From: Corinectria fuckeliana
Lineage: Eukaryota > Ascomycota > Sordariomycetes > Hypocreales > Nectriaceae
Assembly: GCA_019137255.1 (NCBI GenBank)
Contig: WPDH01000198.1
Span: forward strand, 22,825-86,824
DNA length: 64,000 bases
Reading direction: 5' to 3'
The notes under the pieces are model-generated. The model saw only the letters and a program-made list of their open reading frames with translations, ran no database searches and was not told the origin of the DNA. Below, piece by piece: positions 45,954-56,905 of the stretch; position 1 is the first letter of the stretch, and each line of letters opens with the position of its first letter. A program made the translations under genes and the position numbers.

Positions 45954-47563
45954 CTAAATAGCCGCATTATGCTTGGGCTCGGTAGCGCTGGGTGCGTATG
46001 CGGCTTGCGCTCTGTTCTTCTTTATAACTTCCTTGACGCGATCCTCCGCATCATCCCAGTCTTTAGTGTCAAGCTTTACCAGGTCGATGCCGTATCCCTG
46101 AGCAATGTTGTTGAGAGCATCGAAACTCTTCTTATCGTAGACGAAGCTGATACTGACACCAACACGGCCAAATCGACCGGTTCTGCCAATACGGTGCAGG
46201 TATGTCTCGGAATCAGGCTCGGTATCGCCCCTTCCCTTCATGGGGATATCGTAGTTGATGACCATGGACACACTCGAAACATCGATTCCTCGGGCCAGGA
46301 CGTTTGTCGCGATCAGAACCTTGCTTTCTCCAGACCGGAACTTGGCCAACAGGTCATCTCGCTCGGCAGGATCGAAGGCCGCGTGGAGCGCAGAGACCTT
46401 GTGGCCATCCGCCGTCATGCGTCGCTGGATTTCATTAGCGCTCTCGCGAGTCTATCGTTGTGTCAGTCATGTCGTGGGCATAAGATCAATCACTAGTCCC
46501 ACCTTGACGAAGATGACCGATTGGCCAATGGTCATCAGACCATAAAGCTTGCAGAGAATGTCGTATTTTTGGTTGTTATCGGGACAATCGATGAACATCT
46601 GAGAAATGCCTTTGACAGTGAGCTCGCTGCGCTGCAACTTAAGACTATGCGCGTTGGGCGCAAACTTTCCGGCGTATTGCATGACTTTGTCAGGGAAGGT
46701 TGCAGAGAAAAGGAGAACCTGGATGTCCTTGGGCAACATGCTGCAAGTAGGATTAGCAAAACTCACAACGGCCCACTGAAATGCCTGAGACTTACTTTCG
46801 GACTCGCATGCACTGTTCGCCGAGACCCTGTTGGTCGAGCATGTTGTCGGCCTCGTCCAGGACCAGAATCTTCAGCTTCGACACGTCGAGTTGTCTACGT
46901 CGAATGATGTCCATGACAGTGCCGGGTGTTCCAACAATGACTGGAGATCTGATAGGCTCACCACGAGGGAGTGCACCGGGAATCGCAGCAGCTACCTTAA
47001 GGGAGTCGATGAACCGGCCAACAGCCTTGACAACACCTTCGATCTGACGGGCAAGCTCACGACTGGGCGCCAGGGCCAGGGCTTGGGGCTGATCGGGCTG
47101 GGTGAAGTCGACTCGGGACAGGATCGCGGTGACGAAGGCAGCCGTCTTGCCAGTACCGGACTGAGACTGTGCCAACATGTTTCTCGGGGGATTGCTCAGA
47201 ATCAAGGGCAGGGACTTGCCCTGAACCTTGGAGGGCTTCAGGAAGTTCAGCGCCAGCAGACCCTTGAGAATAGGCTCAGGGCTGCGGGGGACAGGGTCAG
47301 CGGAAGCCAGATGGAGGGTGCGGTTTGACCTACAGGCCAAGATCCTGCCATGTAGTGGCGGAGTGGAAAGGCGTAGCCTCGTTGTTCTGAAGGTCGCTCA
47401 GGGAGACTTCAACGTCCCATTCAGGTTCTTGGAGGCCAGACCCACCGAGCTCCTCGACAGCGCCATCGACCTGAAGAGCGGCGTCGCCCTCGGCAGGGGG
47501 GTCAACGGTGACATCAGGCGCCGCCTTGTTGGGATCGGTAATGCGGCTTGCGAGATCAGCCAT
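45954..47563 (-). CDS. dbp5: ATP-dependent RNA helicase DBP5 (mRNA export)
   Basis: Four exons, 47563-47334, 47281-46796, 46740-46503 and 46451-45954, with introns of 52, 55 and 51 bp, give 483 residues, the usual DBP5 size. Helicase motifs appear in order: Q-motif region FLKPSKVQ, motif I AQSQSGTGKT, Ia PSRELARQ, II VLDEADNMLDQQGLG (the DNMLDQ extension is typical of DBP5), III LFSATF, IV VIFVKTRES, V ATNVLARGIDV and VI HRIGRTGRFGR. DBP5 works at the cytoplasmic face of the nuclear pore with Gle1/IP6 to strip export factors from mRNA and also assists translation termination. In-frame ATGs upstream of 47563 would add a Ser/His/Pro-rich segment not seen in the family, so MADLASR is taken as the start. 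The gene is divergent from the SPF45 gene across about 0.6 kb. Confidence 0.95.
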
Positions 47564-48157
47564 GTTGGGGGAGTTGGTGCGAGAAGGTGGAAGGTGTGAG
47601 ATGCGAGGTTTGAAGTGCGAGGTGCGAGGTGCGAGGTGAAGGAGGCAAGGCGGGATCGGGAGCGCGGCAGAAAGGCTGTCCGATTTCACCTCAGAATCGG
47701 GGCCTAAATGACTTGCAGTTCGCGCGAGAACCTTTCAGGCGGTTCAGAGCAGACAAGGGTTCCCAGCGGTGGATTGTGACGTCCCTGGGTCGGAAGCGTG
47801 AGGCCTGGATGGGGTGTTTAGGCGTAAATAGGCAAGCAGGTCACCGCGAGTTGGAAAGCTTTCGAGGTTGGAAGTTTTAGCGGGGTTCCTTGGAGGGGCA
47901 CTTAGACCTACAGCTGCTTCCCCAGCTGGCAGCTGCCAGGGGTTCCACCCGTGCCGCCATTTACCCGGCGCATCTGTCGGGTCACGTCCTACAAGGTCAG
48001 GTACGAAGTACTTTGTAACTCTAGTTCCATTAAAGCTGAAGCGCGCAGCTTGCTGAACCTCGGAATTGGTATTCACGTCTCCCCCAAGTTTTCCTCTCTA
48101 CTCGAAATCAAAGACGACATCTAGCCTCTCAGGTTCCATCTTCCCAATTCCGTCAGC
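47564..48157. promoter_or_regulatory. Shared divergent promoter of DBP5 and SPF45
   Basis: This 594 bp separates two start codons facing away from each other. A direct GAGGTGCGAGGTGCGAGGTG repeat lies near 47614-47637 in the DBP5 leader. No TATA box is obvious on either side. Both products act in mRNA biogenesis, so co-regulation is possible but not shown. Confidence 0.5.
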
Positions 48158-49759
48158 ATGGCAGCTCCTCCACCGCCTCCCCGTGGAGGGCTCTCTCTCT
48201 ACGAGAACCTCCTCGACCCTAACGACTCCTCCTCATCCGCCACCATCTCCTCCGCCCCAGTACTCTACAACCAAGCCGACAACGCCTCTACCGATCCCTC
48301 CACAAGGAAACTAGTCGACCCTGCCCTTCGCTTCCAGCCCATCCGACGCCCCCAGGCTGTCAAGCAGGCCAAGCCGAAGCCCTCGTTCCCCAAGCCCGCT
48401 GGGCCAAAACCAGCCGCGGCCGCACCACCAGTTCCTGCGCAGCCCAAGAGCACACTAGCTGACTGGGCAGCGACGGGGGATGATGAGTGGCGCTACGAGC
48501 CGGCGGTTGAGAAGCGCCAGCGCGGTGGGCGCAAGAAGAAGAAGAACCAGCAAACGCAGGCGGAAACCGACTGGGAGGAGTTGTATGACCCAGCAAGGCC
48601 TACGAATGTGGAGGAGTACCTACGAAGTGACGAGAAGGTTGACGAAGTGAGGGAGTGGAAGGCTTTACTACACCGGCATAGGAGAAAACGCGACAACAGC
48701 GACTTCTCCGACGACGATGAGGACGGCGACACTCGACATGTCGGTACAAGTAAGTCTTTATATGTACACCTTCTAACTGCTTACCTGCCATGCTTACACC
48801 AATGTCAAGGTCAATTTGCGCCGCCGCCTTCATATTCCTTCGTTCCGCCACCACCAGCTTCACCACCAGCTCCTCCTCCCGAAACGACCGGCGGCGATGC
48901 CTTCGTTCGTCGGCTAGCCTTGTCTCAGGGCCAGGTTCTCGCAGCAGCATCCCAGCCGCCACCGCCTCCCGCGCCACCCTCCGACTCTGCCACTATATCG
49001 CGTGCACCAGTCCGGTACGCCCAATCGGAAGAGCCCCCCAAAGACGAAAGCAACGCGGAGGCAGACTCTCCGCCGCCCACAATTGGAGGCTCCGGGCCAG
49101 ACACCGATTCCCAGCCCCGGTCAGCACGCCCTGGACAGGCGGGCTTCGCCCACCGCCTCATGAGCAAGTACGGCTGGACCCGAGGGACCGGTCTTGGCGC
49201 CGAAGAAACGGGCATCATCAATCCTTTGCGAGTGCAGGTCGACAAACGGCGAAAGAAGGCCGATGCCGACGGCGGTGGCTGGGCCGAACCGGGCGGCAAG
49301 GGCAAGATCGTCGGTGGGAAGCGCAAGGAGGAGAGTACTGGAAAGTTCGGCATCATGAGCGAGGTCATCGTCTTGCAAGACATGCTAGAAGACATGCCTG
49401 ATCTCCAGGCCGAGATCGCAGACGGCCTCGGGCAGGAGATTGGGGAGGAGTGTGGTGAGAAGGTATGCCCCATCACAAGTCACATCCTTTCCAGACTTGG
49501 GCTAACAAGCTGGCAGTACGGGCGTGTAGAAAGGCTCTATATCGAGCCGGAAAGTCGCCAGGTATTCATCAAATTCACAAACCAGGTATCTGCGCTTCGA
49601 GTAAGTATCATTGGCAGCCCATCTACACTCATATTATGGAGTACACGTGCTTACATCGCCCAGGCTGTAAATGAACTGAATGGCCGAGTTTTCAACGGAA
49701 ACACCATCGTGCCGAAATTCTACGATGTGGAAAAGTTTGAAAGGGGCATCTACAAATGA
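48158..49759 (+). CDS. Splicing factor 45 (SPF45/RBM17) homologue with G-patch and UHM
   Basis: Four exons, 48158-48749, 48810-49462, 49517-49600 and 49664-49759, with introns of 60, 54 and 63 bp, give 474 residues. The N-terminal half is Pro/Ala-rich, including SLYENLLDPN and a basic KRQRGGRKKKKNQQ patch. A G-patch follows (AGFAHRLMSKYGWTRGTGLGAEETGI, about residues 315-340). The C-terminus is an RRM of U2AF-homology-motif type: IVLQDMLEDMPDLQ, EECGEKYGRVERLYI, VFIKFTNQVSAL and the NGRVFNG sequence containing the R-x-F signature. SPF45 binds ULM peptides of SF3b1, U2AF65 and SF1 and affects 3' splice-site choice, often on short introns. Without removal of the introns the frame reads through with non-family residues, so the splice sites are well supported. 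Confidence 0.92.
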   Translation: MAAPPPPPRGGLSLYENLLDPNDSSSSATISSAPVLYNQADNASTDPSTRKLVDPALRFQPIRRPQAVKQAKPKPSFPKPAGPKPAAAAPPVPAQPKSTLADWAATGDDEWRYEPAVEKRQRGGRKKKKNQQTQAETDWEELYDPARPTNVEEYLRSDEKVDEVREWKALLHRHRRKRDNSDFSDDDEDGDTRHVGTSKSLYVHLLTAYLPCLHQCQGQFAPPPSYSFVPPPPASPPAPPPETTGGDAFVRRLALSQGQVLAAASQPPPPPAPPSDSATISRAPVRYAQSEEPPKDESNAEADSPPPTIGGSGPDTDSQPRSARPGQAGFAHRLMSKYGWTRGTGLGAEETGIINPLRVQVDKRRKKADADGGGWAEPGGKGKIVGGKRKEESTGKFGIMSEVIVLQDMLEDMPDLQAEIADGLGQEIGEECGEKVCPITSHILSRLGLTSWQYGRVERLYIEPESRQVFIKFTNQVSALRVSIIGSPSTLILWSTRAYIAQAVNELNGRVFNGNTIVPKFYDVEKFERGIYK

Positions 49760-50394
49760 GGAATGGCCTCTTGCAGTGAGCCTTGGGCTGACAAAAGGGT
49801 TCTTTGAGGCACACAAGACAGGGGGTTTACAAAAACCATCCATGGAAATAGATATGATACCCCCAAAATCAGCCAAGTTAATTTGACCCTGCCACGTTGA
49901 CAAAATACACCGCGCTGATATTAAGGGATTGCTCGGTAGAGATGGAAGGAAGAGCAAAATGCAGACAATGACAATTGATTTTCTAAATAAGCCAAAGTCC
50001 AATGTTCTCGGTCCCAGATTATCACCACAATAGTATGCGTGATCTGCTTCCACTATCTACACCTCAAGAACATCGAGCCGTAGTACTCCACTACTTATAA
50101 TCCCCCCAAGCAACCAATCGTCGGTACAGAGACTCGGCAAGGATTCACCGAAACCGTGGCGAGGGGTCTTATAGCTGGCCGTCACAATCCAAAGATATCC
50201 GGATGGTTCAGTGGAAGTACAGTCGATTATTAAGTTCTAGTGGGTTATCCTTTGCACGCAGCTGCTGCCTCCGCGAAAAGCATCTTATGCCTCACGAAGG
50301 ATGATGAAACACAATATGTCGGATAGAAAAAACAGGGAACACGGGCAGTACAGTAAGCGACGCCAATCCGAGCCATTTTGCCGTGTCAGTCCCT
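49760..50394. other. Spacer between convergent SPF45 and Ecm33 genes
   Basis: Shared 3' flank. No coding signal beyond the two 3' UTRs. Confidence 0.6.
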
Positions 50395-51711
50395 TTAGAA
50401 AAGCTGAGCCAGAGCAGCAAGACCAGCGAGGCTGAGCAGAGTCATGCTGGCGGTGGTTGAGCCGGCGGCATCTTCCTTGTCATCAGAGCTGCTGCTAGAG
50501 TTTCCACGAGTGGACTCGCCGCCGTCACCACCGGAGTTGGCCTTCTTGTTGTTGCTGGTGCAGGTCATGTCGCCTTGGATAGCATCATTGCTCTGAAGCT
50601 TGTCGAAGAAGTCGCAGAAGTCGGAGATATCGGTGGTGGAGCTGACAACAACAGAGCCCTTCACATCATTGAGATCAGGGAGCTCGACCCTAGTGAAATT
50701 GTTAGAAACGGCATCACAATTGGAGACATGTGTCGACTTACTTCTCAAAACTACCACGGAGGATAATGCCACCGGAGACGCTCTGGAGCTTGGGGAAGCC
50801 ATCAATGGTTTCCATAGCAGTGTTGTTCTGAATGGTGAAGCCACCCTCAATCTTCTTGAGAAGAGGCATAGAGACGTTCGTGAGCTTCTTGTTGTTGATA
50901 AACGAGACATCGTTGGTGATCTCGGTAACGTTGGGGGCAGAGAAGGTCTGGAACTCGGGGTTCTTATCGAACTTGATCGACTTGGTAATCTGGGTGAGCG
51001 CAGGGGCCGAGAAGGACTTGACGTTGGAGATCTGGATCTCAGCGGCAAGCTCAAGCTTGTCCATGGTGATCTGGAAGTTCTTTCCGTTGTTGTTGATAAT
51101 GAGCTGACCGGTGATGTTGACAAGATCGGAGTCAAACTTGGTCATTCGCTTGTTGTTGTCGATTTGGAAGTTCTCCACAGTGGCGACGCTCAAGCCGCTC
51201 AGATCACTGATGAAAGTGTCGGTGATCTGAATGCTGTTCATCTTAGTAACACCCTCGGTACCGAAGTTCAAGCTGCTGAGCTGAGGGAGCTTGATCATGT
51301 TGATCTCGCCAACGCTCTTCAGGGAAGCCATCTCGAGAGTGCTGAGGAGCTCGAGGTTCTGGAGAGAGAAGGTGCCGGCAATGGCGTTGATGGTGGTCGA
51401 GGTGAGCGAGATCAGGCCAGAGGCATTGTTGACGACAAAGTCGCCCTTGATCTGCTTGGGGCCATCGATAACGACAGCGCCGGATATGTCCGAGGAGATG
51501 GTGATATCAGCGTCGACGACGTCGCAGGAGATCACCTGAGTAGGCTCAGTGATCTTGATATCCTTGGTGCAGGTAGCAGCTGTAGATTCGGGTTAGCCGA
51601 TGCGGCGTAGTGGGAGCTGTCGGGAGCAGCTAGGACATCAAAAAACCTACCAGAAACTGCGGTAGCACCAAGAGCCACGATGGCGGCGGAGATGAGTTGG
51701 ATGGAATGCAT
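50395..51711 (-). CDS. ecm33: GPI-anchored cell wall protein of the Ecm33/Sps2 family
   Basis: Three exons, 51711-51651, 51579-50742 and 50689-50395, with introns of 71 and 52 bp, give 397 residues. The signal peptide (MHSIQLISAAIVALGATAVSA) crosses the first intron. The mature part has leucine/isoleucine-rich repeats of the receptor-L type (for example LQNLELLSTLEMASLKSVGEI and FSAPALTQITKSIKFDKNP) with many Asn-linked glycosylation sites (NVT, NVS, NNT). Near the C-terminus a Cys pair (FCDFF...MTC) precedes a Ser/Gly-rich region and a hydrophobic end (MTLLSLAGLAALAQLF) that is a GPI-attachment signal. Ecm33 proteins are needed for cell wall integrity and affect hyphal growth and virulence in several fungi. 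Length and features match the family well. Confidence 0.94.
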
Positions 51712-52606
51712 TATGGCCTGCCGATGGGTGAGTTGTCAGCGTTGTACTGGGAAAACTGAGCTCGAGCGAGCAGCAGATGATGTAACGTGGTTGAAGAGGA
51801 CAGTGGATTGCGATTTTGCGAAGTCCCCTAAATCTATGGCAACCTTCCAAAACAGGACGTGGTTGGAAAAGATGATGGTGAGGAAGAGATGGTTCGGGGA
51901 TGGGAAGCGAGAGAGGTTCTGGTCGTGCCCCTTTTGGAGGGTTCGGTTCGTGATGCGAATCAACGGGGACAGGAGCAACCGACCTGTGCACCGAATCGGT
52001 GAGTTGACGGGGAGACGAGGCGAGTTCCGGTGGGATCGACGGCGGGAGGAAGGACAGAGGGGAAGACGACGACGGAAAATCAAGAGCCAGGCAAGACGCA
52101 AAGGATGGAAGTGACGGGAGGAATTCGAGGTTGATGAGGCAGGTGAGGCAGGTCAAGTGGAGGAGGGAGGCCGGAGACAAAAGACGGGATATGTGTCAAG
52201 CTAGCAGGGGCGACGCAACGCGCCTCGGCGAGGAGTCGGAAGCACGAGCACCAGCAATGCGTAAATCACGTACCTTGTAACGTCGGACTGGGTTCCCTTC
52301 CGTGTGGTTTTTTCTTGGATTGTTTGTGTTTCTTGGCAGTGAGATGCAGGCAAGATAACCAAGACTTCCTTTCGGTAGGCTTAGGTACTAGACAAGATGG
52401 GCTTGGAGACGGGGGAGTCTTTGGGCCGGTGCAAACGAGTGGCGTGAATAGAAAGATGGACGATGCGACGAGAAAAAAAACCGACGATAGGAGGAGGGAA
52501 GGGAAAGAAGAAGGAGAAGGGAGAAGCGAGAGATGAGATGCTCCTGCGCGGTGGATATCCGGCGAGTCTGAATGGATCCATCCACGCATCATTCATTCAT
52601 CCATGC

Positions 52607-52690
52607 ACACATCCATATCCATATCCATACCCATATCCACCCACATCCATCGGCTCACAGGCCAACAGGCCAACAGGCTAGCAGGCTAAC
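52607..52690. repeat. CCATAT and GCCAACAG microsatellites
   Basis: Six-base CATATC/CATACC units (about 52609-52640) are followed by CCATC-like sequence and then nine- to ten-base units GGCCAACAG, GGCTAGCAG and GGCTAACAG (about 52660-52690). Confidence 0.8.
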
Positions 52691-55448
52691 AGACTATCCC
52701 TTCTCCCTCCACCAGAAGCAGGGCAGAGCCCATGAGCAGGAGCCGGGGTGACGGCACGCCCGCGGACATGGTCCACGTAACACAACACCACCATTGACGA
52801 CGAGCAACCGCTAAAGCCACCCACTACTGGTCATCACTAGGTACTGGAGTGCCTGACGCCGCTCTAGAACGAAAATCCAAAGCCCAACCGATCAGATCAG
52901 CCAGCTAGGTAGCTACCTACCCAGGATTCCCTCGGCTAACAACAAACAATCCAATGTCAACATCAACAACAAGGGGTGTCGAGCTGCAAGACAGTTCGGT
53001 CCCTACACACACACCCACCGTGCAACGCCGCCACCATCTCGCTGCCAGAGGTTGGAACGCCTCCTCGCGTGCCGAGTCTTCTGTGTTAGAGCCCCGAGAA
53101 TGTGCCAATTGTGTGCCGCTCGGTGGTACTAATCTTCTGCTTGCCCGATGGACTGCTCGCTCCGGCTTTTGTGCCTCCGATCTCATCGCGTCCCTCATCA
53201 CAGGCGAGATTTGCTGCTCCAAATCCCCATTCCACTTGTTCAATGCTGCTGAAAACTCCACTTGGACCTCGACTAGCAGGGGTCTCCGCTGATTGAAAGT
53301 TGGAAGTTAATTCGCCGCAGTGTTAGTCATCTACAGCCCTTCGCCACACATTCACACCAGATCGTGGCTACAGTTGGAGGCTGCTTCGATTCCCCTGCTA
53401 ACAGCTCGGCATATCGCCGCACCACCACCTCGACGACCCTAGTCCACCTCAATTTGCGTCCATCCATCCCCCGTTTCGCATACAGATGCTACCGCGCTGG
53501 ACCACACGCCGTCGCAAAGGTGCGGCTACCAGCATCAGGCCAGCGTCAGGCCAGCGTCAGCAAGGTCTTGAGCTATGCAATCCAAGAGGGTGTTCACAGA
53601 TTTCATGGAGGCCTCGTTTCATCTCTCCTGTCCATCAAACATAACACGAAAAAAGTCAGTCAATGTCTCTGCGCTGGCTCGAGGGAGTTGATGCCAGACA
53701 CGGACTGGCACTTGTGTCCGTGACAGAGGATGGCGAAAAGCCAAGCCCTCAGCACAGCCGATAGTCTCATCAAAGCCGGAGCCTAATTAGGCCTTGGAGG
53801 GCACGATCTTGTCTTTGAATAGCCGGACTTGCTAGGCCGATGATTGGCACATGATGCATGTCCGCAGATGGGGACTCGCGATACGAACTAACGATACCAC
53901 CCTCCCACCGAGGACGGCCGGTGGCTCCGGTGGCATTGGGCAAGGAGAGGTAACCTGTCAATCTGTGCCCGGTCCCCGTGCTTTCTCTACCAAGGAACCA
54001 ACAGTGAACAGTAACGGCAATATTCCTTCTCCCTCTACGCCCGTCCTTAGTAGGTAGTACTAGACTCTCCTCCCTTGCAAACCAAGATACATAGTACATA
54101 TAGCATCCATGCCAATGGTACCCAATGTGGTTTTGACAACGAACTGGTGAGAAGAGTTGATAACGAAAACCACCCATGCCAAAACCTCGCGCTTTGTACC
54201 CACTACGTACCTATATAGTATCCCGAGTGATACACCAAGAGTTTATTCTACGGTCTGAGGCATCACATCACCACAGCATACTATGCAACTACTATTAAAA
54301 ATTCGGGATTTCCTGAGTGTATTGGAAACATTGATTCAAGGGCCTACCTAACTTTAGTACTTCGTGGGTAGAATCACAACTATTCGTATACGTGGTAGGT
54401 GTCAATACTACTACGACGTACATACTATGTATACCCCTTTTTCACACCCTAGTCCGGACGGTTGTTACCCACCTCCCTAGTATGTATTTCCACCTGCAAG
54501 GGCCAGAAAGCTTGTCGTCTCCGAAAAATGACTAACCAGCGCTCATCACAGGTCTCAATCGCAAGCTATCTGTGTTTCCTCCAAATAGCTCAGAGACACA
54601 CCAATGTCCGAGAAAGCCAGCTAATCTTACCATGTGAGTAGGCTCCCCATGCTGCCCGTCCGGCGCCGTAGCATCACCGCTCTCTGCTGCAATCTGATGG
54701 ATGGGATTTGAGGCATGCGCGTTGCTAGGATGGACCGTTGGCCAAGACAGGCCTGTCCAGTCCCGTTCCCGTCTGGTATCCGCCCCCCTGACGCGTCTCT
54801 GCTCCACACGTCTGAGAGTGGCCGGGCTTCCTTTTTTTTCTCTCAGATCCATCCAATATCGAGCTGCATCGTTCATCCCAAACCGCGACTGGTCGCTCGC
54901 CCGGTCGCTCGTCGCGGGGGGGCGGAGAAAAATCTTGATTTTCGCGCTGGAGAAAAACGCCAATTAGCTCTCCGCCAAGCTGAACAGCTCAACTCTAACG
55001 CGCCATACTCTCGACTCGTGGCTGCAAGCCACAAGCTACTCCTGCTACTGTACGAAGTACGATTATGGGAATGTTTTCATTTGGTTTGCCACTGGGGCAT
55101 TGGGCGTCGGCAAGGGCGTTCCGTCTCCCCTCTCCCCTTGGATTGGCGCGCCCGCAAGTCCTTGCTGGCGAGGTACTAAGTATGTATAGCATCCTTTTTC
55201 CGTCTGGTACCCGTTGCAAGGTCACCAGCAATTTGGCTTCCACCCTAGGCTGCATCGGCGATGACGAATTCGGGATTTGAGACGGGCCTTAATTAGTTAA
55301 ATGAATCACGTCCGATGTCTTCGCGATAACGGTCCAGCACAGCTCCCGGCCACGGCCACGGTCAAGGCCAGGCCAAGGCAGGGAGACGCTTGCTGAAAGC
55401 GACTCCTGAAGATCACTTTCACATTGCGCTCTGATGCGTCCGCGAGTG

Positions 55449-55481
55449 CCAATCATCGCCAATCATCGCCAATCATCGCCA
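55449..55481. repeat. CCAATCATCG tandem decamer
   Basis: Three perfect ten-base units CCAATCATCG and a partial fourth with one change, directly visible. Confidence 0.9.
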
Positions 55482-55735
55482 CTCATCTCAGGCGATCTGT
55501 GGCATTACGTGGATACCACGGGAAGTGGGCTTGTATCTTCCTCCCACAATGGCCTGTCCCGGTGCAGAGTGGACCATGAAACGTGACGGACCTTCGAGGA
55601 GCCAGCTACTATCGAAACTACTACTACATACGTACTATGATAATATGTATGTACGAATATGTATATCGAAATTACCACTCAACCACTGTACCTTACTTCG
55701 TCCGCAGAATGGCCGAGCAACTGCATCTGCATCCT

Positions 55736-56905
55736 TTACTCCATGGTGCTAACATCCGTCTCCTCAACACGCCACATGTACCACATGAAGAGGCTGCGAT
55801 ACGGCGCAAACTTGTCCGACAACTCAATCATGTCCTGCTCCGACATGTACTTCCACTTGCCGCCCTTGGACTTGAGCTTCGCCACATCCCGTCCAACAAA
55901 GGCCGCCATGCCCCTCTGCACCCCCAGGTCGCCAAGGGAAAACACGTCCATCCGCTTGAGCCCAAAGCAAGCAAACATCTCGACGGACCACTTGCCCAGC
56001 CCACGAACGGCGATAAGCCTCTCCATGACCTCCTCGTCCGATGCATCATGCAGCATCTGCGCGCTTAGCTCGCCGCTGGCGAACTTCTCCGCGAGGCCCT
56101 TGATGTACTCCGCCTTGCGTTGTGATAGTCCCGCCGTCCTCAAGTTTTCGATTGATCGAGCTGCAACTTGTGATGGGTGAGGGAACCTTTCCGTCGGGTC
56201 TTCCCCGAACAGAGCCAGGAACTTGCCCTTGATAGACTTTGCTGCAGCGCCAGACACTTGTTGGCTGATGATGCCGCTCGAGATGCTCTCAAAGGGGTCG
56301 ATCTTCTCTGCCAGGCCCTCCGGCGAGAACACTCGACAGCGGTGTTGCTCGATCAATGGCCGCATGCGTTCGTCAATCTTGATTAGATAGTCACAGGCCT
56401 CCTTGAGAATGTTTCCCGTCGTAGTTCTGACTTGAGGCACCTTGGATGGCGACACTGATTCTATGTCCCGGGATGCCACCACCCGCGACGTCTCTGGCGA
56501 GAGGAGCAGCGCATTCGTCGATCTCGGGTCCGCGAGACGGGTCACGGCCACGTTGCGCGGCTTCTCGGTCGCACCAGAAGGCTCCGCGAAGAGTCCCGCT
56601 GCGCCGGGCGTCGGTGTTGCTGGCACAGCTTCTTCCTTGCGCTGTGTGCGCTTCTTCGTCGGCGTGACGGGCACCGCGGCTTCCGGGTCGCTGGAGGGCG
56701 CCTTGCGCTTGCGCTTCACCTGGGGGGCCGCTCTGGGAGCTGGTTCATGCTTGGGTACGGGCTGCGCGTTGATGCGGGAGGACCGCCGTGTTGCGACCAT
56801 CTTCTGGGGTGTGGCGAGGCTTCTCTGCGTCCTGGGCGTGAACAGTTGTGCTGTGAATTGGCCCAATGACGTTGAAACGCGTTGCCGTAGAAGCGCAAAG
56901 TGCAT
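55736..56905 (-). CDS. mag1: DNA-3-methyladenine glycosylase, AlkA/Mag1 (HhH-GPD) type
   Basis: A single-exon 389-residue protein. The C-terminal two thirds is an HhH-GPD glycosylase: FESISSGIISQQVSGAAAKSIKGKF (about 208-232) is the conserved entry helix region, AVRGLGKWSVEMF (about 299-311) is the helix-hairpin-helix, and the catalytic Asp is at about 326 in SLGDLG, followed by VQRGMAAF. Such enzymes excise alkylated purines to start base excision repair. The first 36 residues (MHFALLRQRVSTSLGQFTAQ and onward) are Arg/Ser/Gln-rich without acids, like a mitochondrial presequence. The second Met (residue 36, codon at 56800) begins MVATRRSSRINAQ with nearby KRKRK and KKRTQRK clusters, as a nuclear form would. 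The N-terminal 130 residues are otherwise disordered. It is divergent from the Anp1-type gene. Confidence 0.93.
   Translation of the reverse strand: MHFALLRQRVSTSLGQFTAQLFTPRTQRSLATPQKMVATRRSSRINAQPVPKHEPAPRAAPQVKRKRKAPSSDPEAAVPVTPTKKRTQRKEEAVPATPTPGAAGLFAEPSGATEKPRNVAVTRLADPRSTNALLLSPETSRVVASRDIESVSPSKVPQVRTTTGNILKEACDYLIKIDERMRPLIEQHRCRVFSPEGLAEKIDPFESISSGIISQQVSGAAAKSIKGKFLALFGEDPTERFPHPSQVAARSIENLRTAGLSQRKAEYIKGLAEKFASGELSAQMLHDASDEEVMERLIAVRGLGKWSVEMFACFGLKRMDVFSLGDLGVQRGMAAFVGRDVAKLKSKGGKWKYMSEQDMIELSDKFAPYRSLFMWYMWRVEETDVSTME

Larger units (their letters stand above)
51712..55735. other. 4 kb non-coding region
   Basis: The right-hand 0.5 kb beyond 51711 is the probable long 5' leader of the Ecm33 gene (pyrimidine-rich on its coding strand). 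The remainder holds short open frames without domain or splice support, several microsatellite-like tracts and AT-rich patches (54060-54450) rich in GTAC/TACG. No RNA gene recognised. Confidence 0.5.

Noticed and set aside
53364..53723. 119-codon open frame
   Set aside because: No domain, no family resemblance, not part of a splice structure; expected by chance in a 4 kb spacer.
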